DNA of 10,285 nucleotides from an uncultured Ruminococcus sp. (GTDB lineage: Bacteria > Bacillota > Clostridia > Oscillospirales > Acutalibacteraceae). Shown here piece after piece: positions 1-5,028 of this stretch (positions are counted from its first letter, which is position 1; every line of letters starts with the position of its first letter). Where the stretch lies: positions 1 to 10,285 of the forward strand of contig CADCOF010000189.1 in assembly GCA_902802975.1 (NCBI GenBank), written 5' to 3'. Position numbers and translations under genes: made by a program. The notes under the pieces were generated by a model, which did no database searches, was not told the origin of the DNA, and saw only the letters and a list, made by a program, of their open reading frames with translations.

Positions 1-185
1 CTTTTGGGTGAAAGCTCGATTTTTCTTTTTTCAGTATTTTTCCGGTGTTTGGTGTCTTAACGACATTAGAGTGAATAATTCAGGATTGATATTGTTGCCT
101 AATTTTTTTCAGCAGAATAATAGGTGGTTTTTCATAAATAATAAAGATTTTTCATGTGATTTCCCTGAAATTTTATCGAAAATCC

Positions 186-214
186 TTGACAAATGATCTG
201 CCGTATTGTATAAT
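186..214 (+). promoter_or_regulatory. Consensus sigma-A promoter for the Y RNA/rsr locus
   Basis: The -35 box TTGACA (186-191) and -10 box TATAAT (209-214) both match the consensus exactly and are separated by the ideal 17 bases. Transcription should start near 221. That is 13-18 bases before the first base pairs of the first structured RNA, so this promoter most likely drives both RNAs. No comparable promoter is visible between the second RNA and rsr, so it probably also supplies rsr mRNA by read-through of the terminator at 524-551. A promoter this strong fits an abundant non-coding RNA. Confidence 0.85.
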
Positions 215-220
215 AAACTC

Positions 221-349
221 GATGTAGAGTATCGATACCGTTCAGCAGTGCAGATAACGGCTACTTCTAGGCTTTTTGTTGGTTCGAATCCGACTTTTGA
301 ACCTTCGGGTTCAAAAGAATCCGTTGTCGATATTTCTCTGAGCGTTGTC
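221..349 (+). ncRNA. Y RNA-like RNA, copy 1 (T arm present, D arm absent)
   Basis: This is a structured RNA directly downstream of the promoter. The closing helix is 239-245 with 338-344 (7 bp, possibly extended by 234-237 with 346-349 past one mismatch). An internal loop follows, CAGTGCA (246-252) opposite nine bases (329-337). The second helix is 253-260 with 321-328 (8 bp). Inside lie a perfect tRNA T arm (stem 278-282/290-294, seven-base loop TTCGAAT) and, directly abutting it, a 9-bp hairpin (295-303/308-316) capped by a C(UUCG)G tetraloop. Only GAAT separates that hairpin from the second helix, so no D arm fits. Helices and loop sizes match copy 2 with compensatory changes. Assignment as a bacterial Y RNA rests on this architecture and on the Ro60 gene downstream. 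The 5' end is inferred from the promoter. The 3' end is uncertain because no terminator follows this copy. Confidence 0.8.
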
Positions 350-361
350 ATATTATCAGGT

Positions 362-514
362 TAGCTGCACACAGCAGTGCAGGCAGCGGTTACTTCGATC
401 CAAATCGATGTCGGCGGTTCGATTCCGCCCGGTGGAAGTTTCGGCTTTCGCCGTAGTTCAGTTGGCAGAACGCGATTTTATAGTCCGCTGTCGACTATTC
501 TCTGTGTGTGACTA
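362..514 (+). ncRNA. YrlA-type Y RNA, copy 2, with permuted tRNA-like module
   Basis: The outer helix is 368-374 with 502-508. The internal loop is CAGTGCA (375-381) opposite nine bases (493-501), the same 7/9 sizes as copy 1. The inner helix is 382-389 with 485-492. The distal module reads in order: a small hairpin (395-399/404-408), a T arm (413-417/425-429, loop TTCGATT), an acceptor-like stem starting with no gap (430-438/445-453) closed by a UUCG loop, the dinucleotide TA (454-455, like tRNA positions 8-9), and a D arm (GTTC 456-459, loop AGTTGGCA, GAAC 468-471). GG at 464-465 would be G18-G19, able to meet the T loop. The order T arm, acceptor, D arm is that of a tRNA opened in the anticodon arm with its ends joined. 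YrlA Y RNAs are known to mimic tRNA. Confidence is high that this is structured RNA and good that it is a Y RNA. Confidence 0.85.
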
Positions 515-523
515 TTATAAGTG

Positions 524-551
524 AAATGGGCATGGTTATGTCCATTTTTTT
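524..551 (+). terminator. Intrinsic terminator of the Y RNA unit
   Basis: A perfect 8-bp stem, ATGGGCAT (526-533) with ATGTCCAT (538-545, one G-U), has a GGTT loop and a run of T to 551. Two A residues (524-525) can pair with the first T residues. It lies between the second RNA and the rsr ribosome site, so it can end the small-RNA transcript while letting a fraction read through into rsr. Confidence 0.85.
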
Positions 552-578
552 GTACAAATAATTATTCGGGAGGGGCAT

Positions 579-2057
579 ATGTCAAAGTTTAATCAAAGAA
601 ACAGCAACAAAACCGAAAATCGTTCGGGCTATGAAGCATATATAATGGACGACCGCGATCATCTTGTTACAGCGGTTCTAACAACTATGTTTGGCGAACC
701 AATGTATTATGGTTCTACTGATTCCGAAATAGTAGAACTTGCTGTGAAGTTTGCAAAAACCGACCCGGATTTTTTGGCGAGGCTGACTGTCTATGCCCGC
801 CGCGAGATGAATATGCGCTCGGTCAGCCACGTTCTGGCAAGCGTGATTGCCCGTGAGGCAGCCGAATATACAAGAGTTGTTCTCAGAAATATAATTATTC
901 GTCCCGATGATATTACGGAAATTATGTCGTGTTATCTTGCAATGTATGGAAAGCCATTTCCAAATGCTATGAAAAGGGAAATCGCTTCTGTTATACAAAA
1001 ATTTAACGAGTACGATCTCGCAAAGTATAACGGTGGAAAGAAGTCTCTCAAACTGAGAGATGTTTTGCGCATAACACATCCTGTTCCTAAAGACGCTGAA
1101 ACGGAAGTGATGTTCAAAAAGTTGCTTGAGGGTACGCTTGAAGTTCCTTATACATGGGAAACGGAGCTGTCTGCCAAGGGCAACAAAAAGGAAGTCTGGA
1201 ATGAGCTTATTGTATCGGGCAAAGTTGGCTATATGGCGTTGCTGCGCAACTTGAGAAATATAGTAAAATGTGAAGCAAATGTTGACGATGTACTCAGAAT
1301 TATCTCAGATCCGGAGCGCGTTAAAAAAAGCCGACAGCTTCCGTTTCGTTTTTACAGTGCTTATCGCACGCTTTATGCAAACGGGTTAATGACGGATGAA
1401 ATAAAAAATGCGCTTGAAAATGCATTGGAAAGCTCTATAGACAATATGGAGAAGATCCCCGGAAGAACGCTTATTGCAATAGACGTTTCGGGTTCTATGG
1501 ATTACTATGTATCGGGAAACAGCGGTGTCACGTGCAGAGATATTGCGTCGCTTCTGGGCGCAATGGCGAGCAGAATATGCGAGGACTCAGTAATATGCCG
1601 CTTTGACTATTCAAATGCAAAGTGGGGAACTTTTGGTGAAAAAGGTTACTGTATTGAACAATACGGTAAGTATGATTCCATCATTGATATTGCCGACCGC
1701 AGTTTTAATGGCGGCGGTACAGACCTTTCTCTGCCAATGAAATATGCGCTTGAAGAAGACCCCACTCGCAAAAGGCACCCGTTTGACAGAATAATCTATT
1801 TCAGTGACAATGAGTGCAACAATTGTTTCAACGGACAAAATAAGCCGGTTCAAGGTATGGCTGATAAATATCGTAAGCAATATAACAAAAATTTCTGGGT
1901 TCACGCAGTTGATCTTCGCGGCTATGGCACACAGCAGTTTATCGGCAAGCGGTTTAATCTTATTGCCGGATGGAGTGAGTCTGTGCTGCCGTTTATTATG
2001 CTTGCCGAGAGAGGTATCTCTACTCTTTCAGACGCTATTGCGAAATATGATATATAA
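579..2057 (+). CDS. rsr: Ro60 ortholog (Rsr), TROVE-vWA RNA-binding protein
   Basis: Ro60 proteins form a ring of HEAT-like repeats (TROVE domain) that binds Y RNAs on its outer face and the ends of misfolded RNAs in its cavity. In bacteria they act in RNA processing and decay, in known cases with polynucleotide phosphorylase. The 492-residue product has the usual family length. The TROVE domain spans about residues 20-290, with characteristic segments YARREMNMRS (72-81) and GYMALLRNLRNI (217-228). The C-terminal vWA domain (about 296-492) keeps a complete MIDAS metal site: DVSGS (302-306), T381 in GGGTD, and D410 in FSDNE. The ATG is preceded by GGGAGGGG (568-575). Two Y RNA-like genes lie directly upstream, the classical genetic arrangement. 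No RNA ligase or nuclease gene is adjacent. The next gene starts 25 bases later, suggesting co-transcription. Identification is secure; the local RNA substrates are unknown. Confidence 0.95.
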   Translation: MSKFNQRNSNKTENRSGYEAYIMDDRDHLVTAVLTTMFGEPMYYGSTDSEIVELAVKFAKTDPDFLARLTVYARREMNMRSVSHVLASVIAREAAEYTRVVLRNIIIRPDDITEIMSCYLAMYGKPFPNAMKREIASVIQKFNEYDLAKYNGGKKSLKLRDVLRITHPVPKDAETEVMFKKLLEGTLEVPYTWETELSAKGNKKEVWNELIVSGKVGYMALLRNLRNIVKCEANVDDVLRIISDPERVKKSRQLPFRFYSAYRTLYANGLMTDEIKNALENALESSIDNMEKIPGRTLIAIDVSGSMDYYVSGNSGVTCRDIASLLGAMASRICEDSVICRFDYSNAKWGTFGEKGYCIEQYGKYDSIIDIADRSFNGGGTDLSLPMKYALEEDPTRKRHPFDRIIYFSDNECNNCFNGQNKPVQGMADKYRKQYNKNFWVHAVDLRGYGTQQFIGKRFNLIAGWSESVLPFIMLAERGISTLSDAIAKYDI

Positions 2058-2082
2058 AGTGTCGAAAGGGATTACGAGTATT

Positions 2083-3000
2083 ATGAAAGATATATTGATC
2101 GGAACATGGGCGTGGGGCACAGGAGCTAACGGTTCATCTATTGTGTTTGGGAAAAAGCAGGATCCCGAAATTCTTAAGCAGTCGTTTGAAGAGGCGGTAA
2201 AACTTGGTTTCTTAAACTGGGATACCGCAGCCGTGTACGGTATGGGGACGTGTGAAACATTCTTAGGTTCACTTATTGCAGGTCATGACGAAATATTTAT
2301 TTCTACGAAATATATGCCGGATAAAAAATACAAGAGCGGAGCATTGGAAAAATCCTTCAATGAAAGCATGGAACGTCTTGGACGAAAAAGTGCCGATCTG
2401 TTCTGGATACATGTTCCTAATGATCTCGAATTAAATTTGAGGGAAGCGATACCTTTGATAAAGGATCAGCGAATAAAATCTATCGGAATTTCGAATGTGT
2501 CGCTTGATCATATCCGAGCAGCTGAATCACAGCTTGGACAAGAAGGAATAAAGCTTGGTGCTGTTCAGAATCATTTCAGTCTTTTGCGCAACGACCAACA
2601 GCCAATAATTGACTACTGCAAGAAGAAAGGTATACGCTATTATGCGTATATGGTTTTGGAGCAAGGCGCATTATCGGGGAAGTATAGCGCAAAAAATCAT
2701 TTTCCGACGTTCTCAATGAGAAATTTTGCTTTTCCAAAAGATAAGTTTAAAAAGATAGAAGGTCTTCTTTCTGTAATGAAGGAAATTGCAGCTAAATACA
2801 GCATTGATCCCTCGCAGATTCCTATTCTTTGGGTCATCAGCAAAGGTGCAGTTCCGATCGTCGGTATCACAAAACCTTCACACGCGTCAACGCTTGCCAA
2901 GGCTATGAAGGTAACTCTTAGCAAACAGGATATTTCACGTATTGAAACAGAAGCTGCAAATACAGGCATAAGACAGCAGGGAATATGGGAACCTCAATAA
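2083..3000 (+). CDS. Aldo/keto reductase family oxidoreductase
   Basis: This is an NAD(P)H-dependent (beta/alpha)8-barrel reductase of 305 residues. The classical catalytic tetrad is visible: D47 and Y52 in NWDTAAVYGMG, K76 in FISTKYMP and H110 in LFWIHVPND. Other family signatures are GTWAWG near the N-terminus, IGISNVS (134-140), VQNHFSLL (161-168) and the cofactor-site region GAVPIVGITKPSH (255-267), which differs from the common IPIPG form. The reading frame is open far upstream inside rsr, but that part is a shadow. ATG 2083 puts the first beta strand at the usual place. The ribosome site is weak (AAAGGG at 2065-2070 is distant), and an in-frame GTG at 2059 is an alternative start. The gene follows rsr by 25 bases and ends at a terminator, so the two probably share a transcript. 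The substrate cannot be deduced. Confidence 0.9.
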   Translation: MKDILIGTWAWGTGANGSSIVFGKKQDPEILKQSFEEAVKLGFLNWDTAAVYGMGTCETFLGSLIAGHDEIFISTKYMPDKKYKSGALEKSFNESMERLGRKSADLFWIHVPNDLELNLREAIPLIKDQRIKSIGISNVSLDHIRAAESQLGQEGIKLGAVQNHFSLLRNDQQPIIDYCKKKGIRYYAYMVLEQGALSGKYSAKNHFPTFSMRNFAFPKDKFKKIEGLLSVMKEIAAKYSIDPSQIPILWVISKGAVPIVGITKPSHASTLAKAMKVTLSKQDISRIETEAANTGIRQQGIWEPQ

Positions 3001-3026
3001 ATAATTATTTAGTTTTTGTTGTGTAT

Positions 3027-3060
3027 AGTCATCAAACGTATGTTTGGTGACTTTTCCTTT
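3027..3060 (+). terminator. Intrinsic terminator after the aldo/keto reductase gene
   Basis: An 11-bp stem, AGTCATCAAAC (3027-3037) with GTTTGGTGACT (3042-3052, one U-G pair), has a four-base GTAT loop and runs into TTTTCCTTT. It lies 27 bases after the stop codon and closes the rsr unit. Confidence 0.85.
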
Positions 3061-3092
3061 GTAAAATAAGCGTGAATTTGTTGTTTTTAACA

Positions 3093-3121
3093 TTGAAAAA
3101 AAGGAAGTTCTATGATATAAT
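3093..3121 (+). promoter_or_regulatory. Sigma-A promoter for the lipoprotein unit
   Basis: TTGAAA (3093-3098), 17 bases, then TATAAT (3116-3121), with an extended -10 TG at 3113-3114. The predicted start near 3128 leaves a leader of about 158 bases before the lipoprotein start codon, unusually long for a simple 5' untranslated region. Confidence 0.75.
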
Positions 3122-3224
3122 ATACAAAACATACGTGTTATAAAAGTTCTGCTTTATGTTTTTAGTAAGGGGCTAATATACGTCTCAGTTGCGGTTATAT
3201 TTGTTTATGTGGTTATATTAAAAA

Positions 3225-3258
3225 CGATCATTCAAATTAATTGGGTGATCGGCTTTTT
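3225..3258 (+). terminator. Terminator hairpin in the lipoprotein leader (attenuator or small-RNA end)
   Basis: CGATCATTCAA (3225-3235) pairs with TTGGGTGATCG (3241-3251) over 11 bp, including G-U pairs, around an ATTAA loop. GC and five T residues (3254-3258) follow. It sits between the promoter at 3093-3121 and the ribosome site GGAGG (3272-3276), so transcription must pass it to reach the lipoprotein gene. The leader before it (about 3128-3224) contains a near-repeat, GGTTATATT at 3193-3201 and 3211-3219, and weak hairpins. I recognise no riboswitch class. Either the leader is a conditional attenuator or a roughly 130-base small RNA ends here. Confidence 0.6.
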
Positions 3259-3285
3259 ACAGTGTCTGTTTGGAGGAAATATAAA

Positions 3286-4893
3286 ATGAAAGGTGTTTGC
3301 AAATATGTCGTGTACATTTTTGCTTTTGTAATGCTGATGCTTTTTGCCGCTTGCGGCGCAACGGAGTATTCAGTTAAAGATTTTGCCGATGTTACCGTTG
3401 TGGGCTATACAGAACATGGTACTTTGTCTATAAAAGTTAAGGAAGAAGCGATCAACCGTATATATGCAGACGGTCGTAAAGATAAAACGGCTGCATTAAG
3501 ATTTGCCGATACTTTTCGTTTTTCATATGAGGGACAAAACGAAGAGGATTCATTTTTTTCAAACGGTGATGTCGTAACAATAAATGTATCTTATGATGAA
3601 AGCATGGCAAGAGCACTTGGTATATCGTTTACGGATTCATCGTTTGATTATACTATTGACGGTCTTGAGGATAAGCTAGAAACAAGTCCGTTTGAGGGCT
3701 TGAGCGTAAAATTCGGCGGTGTTGCACCTTACGGAACGGTACAAATCGACAAATCAAATTGCATTCAATATGTTATTGACAACGTAACTTTTATTTGTGA
3801 TAATCATGATCTTTCAAATGGAGATAAAGTTATAGTTAAAGCAGAATATAATGCTGAGATAGCCGAACGAAACGGATATGTGTTTACGGAAGATGTAAAA
3901 AAATTTACTGTGGTGGGTCTTTCAAAATATGTCAACTCAATGTTTGGCGTATCTTATGATCAGACAACTGCAAAAATGAGATATATGGCGGAGCAATTCG
4001 TGGGTGCTACAGAAACATCGTACAAAACATTTAATTGGTTTTTCGGAGAAGATGCCTCGGATTTGGATTCCGATGGATATATAGATACACCTGATTCCGA
4101 TGAAGAAGAAAGTTCTGTTGTTGAAAGCGATAGTATGGATAGTTACGACGAATTTGATGAAAATACTTCATCTGAAGAATTAAATTCAGCGGATGATTCA
4201 TCAAATAAGAAGGGAAAGCGAAAAACAGACATACAAAAGTTGAAAGATGATTTTGTGTTGTCTGATTTTAAGGCGAAGTTCCTTTATGAGCCGGTAGAAT
4301 GCTATTATTCACTAAATCCTCTTCAGTACAGTGATAATATGTTCTGTTCTGTATATAAGGTCACAGGCAAATTTGTTTGTCAGGAAACGTCCGGTTCCGG
4401 CTATATTAAGCCCGGTGATACGGTTGTAGGTCAGATATATCTTACAGCAACCTTGACCGGAGGCAGTGTGGATATCAAAAACAATCTGTTTTATGATGAT
4501 AATGTTTTGACTAATTCTCATTCATATTCAATAAGATCGTTCCCTAAGTATGAGGACATGACCGCAGAAGTGTTTAAGAGTACGTCTTATGTTGTTGAAC
4601 ATCTTGATTATGTTGAAGATCAGAATGCATATGATAAATTTGTGAGAGTTCTTCAGAGAAAAGGTAATTATTCAAAACCTGAGGTTTCTCATATTGATGT
4701 ACCATCAGAACCGGAGTCAAAGGATGAGTCAAAAAATAATACCGATACCGATTCTCTGACCGATACTGATGAAACACAATCGGTCGAAGAAAATGATGAT
4801 GTGTTATATTATGACGACGAAGATGATGAGTATGATGAAGGCTATTACAATGATGAAGAGGTATACGAATACAGTGTGGAAGATGATTCTTGA
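3286..4893 (+). CDS. Secreted lipoprotein with duplicated domain and acidic tail
   Basis: This is a 535-residue exported protein of unknown function. The N-terminus is a short signal peptide ending FAAC, with C23 the likely lipidated cysteine of a lipobox (F at -3 is slightly unusual). Two related beta-rich units follow, about residues 29-127 and 134-212. Both contain a GTL/GTV strand, an NGD turn (SNGDVVTIN 92-100; SNGDKVIVK 178-186), a Y...A...G segment and a closing phrase (FDYTIDGL 120-127; KKFTVVGL 205-212). This indicates an internal duplication. A serine- and aspartate/glutamate-rich linker (about 255-305) precedes a third folded part (about 315-465), and the protein ends in an intensely acidic tyrosine-rich tail (about 473-535). 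ATG 3286 is chosen because GGAGG lies nine bases upstream and the signal peptide begins there. It is probably anchored outside the membrane; binding of cations or basic partners by the acidic parts is speculation. Confidence 0.85.
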   Translation: MKGVCKYVVYIFAFVMLMLFAACGATEYSVKDFADVTVVGYTEHGTLSIKVKEEAINRIYADGRKDKTAALRFADTFRFSYEGQNEEDSFFSNGDVVTINVSYDESMARALGISFTDSSFDYTIDGLEDKLETSPFEGLSVKFGGVAPYGTVQIDKSNCIQYVIDNVTFICDNHDLSNGDKVIVKAEYNAEIAERNGYVFTEDVKKFTVVGLSKYVNSMFGVSYDQTTAKMRYMAEQFVGATETSYKTFNWFFGEDASDLDSDGYIDTPDSDEEESSVVESDSMDSYDEFDENTSSEELNSADDSSNKKGKRKTDIQKLKDDFVLSDFKAKFLYEPVECYYSLNPLQYSDNMFCSVYKVTGKFVCQETSGSGYIKPGDTVVGQIYLTATLTGGSVDIKNNLFYDDNVLTNSHSYSIRSFPKYEDMTAEVFKSTSYVVEHLDYVEDQNAYDKFVRVLQRKGNYSKPEVSHIDVPSEPESKDESKNNTDTDSLTDTDETQSVEENDDVLYYDDEDDEYDEGYYNDEEVYEYSVEDDS

Positions 4894-4943
4894 TCATTAA
4901 AACAAATATCAAGAAAAATGTTGCACAAAATCTACAAAAATGT

Positions 4944-4972
4944 TTGAATTATTATGAATTGTGTGATATAAT
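4944..4972 (+). promoter_or_regulatory. Sigma-A promoter for the fakA-recG-carboxypeptidase operon
   Basis: TTGAAT (4944-4949), 17 bases, then TATAAT (4967-4972), with TG one base before the -10 box (4964-4965). The -10 region TGATATAAT is identical to that of the lipoprotein promoter. Transcription should begin near 4979, about 50 bases before the fakA start. Confidence 0.75.
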
Positions 4973-5028
4973 CATAGTATACTTGAAATCTGAAAATTTA
5001 TTAACTCGATAGGATGTGTGTTAGAAAA

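Noticed and set aside
8..196. Plus-strand 62-codon open frame before the Y RNA promoter
   Set aside because: It is low-complexity, phenylalanine-rich translation of T-rich sequence, with no ribosome site, and it runs into the promoter.
109..351. Minus-strand 80-codon open frame across the first Y RNA
   Set aside because: It lies antisense to structured RNA, has no ribosome site, and its GFEPT segment is the usual false translation of a tRNA-type T arm.
413..471. A genuine tRNA gene or tRNA remnant
   Set aside because: The T arm precedes the D arm, there is no anticodon loop or CCA end, and the whole module is enclosed by helices shared with copy 1, so it is a tRNA mimic rather than a tRNA.
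1804..2082. N-terminal extension of the aldo/keto reductase reading frame into rsr
   Set aside because: The upstream 93 codons overlap the conserved vWA domain in another frame and have no reductase similarity; the fold begins at the ATG at 2083.
3241..3285. Upstream non-ATG start for the lipoprotein
   Set aside because: It would place the terminator arm and the ribosome site inside the coding region and spoil the signal peptide; ATG 3286 has GGAGG at good spacing.
4574..4912. Minus-strand 112-codon frame rich in histidine
   Set aside because: It is the antisense shadow of the acidic GAT/GAA codons of the lipoprotein tail.
4887..4915. Perfect 8-bp inverted repeat TTCTTGAT/ATCAAGAA spanning the lipoprotein stop codon
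   Set aside because: It is AT-rich with a 13-base loop and is followed by A residues rather than T, so it is not a convincing terminator on either strand.
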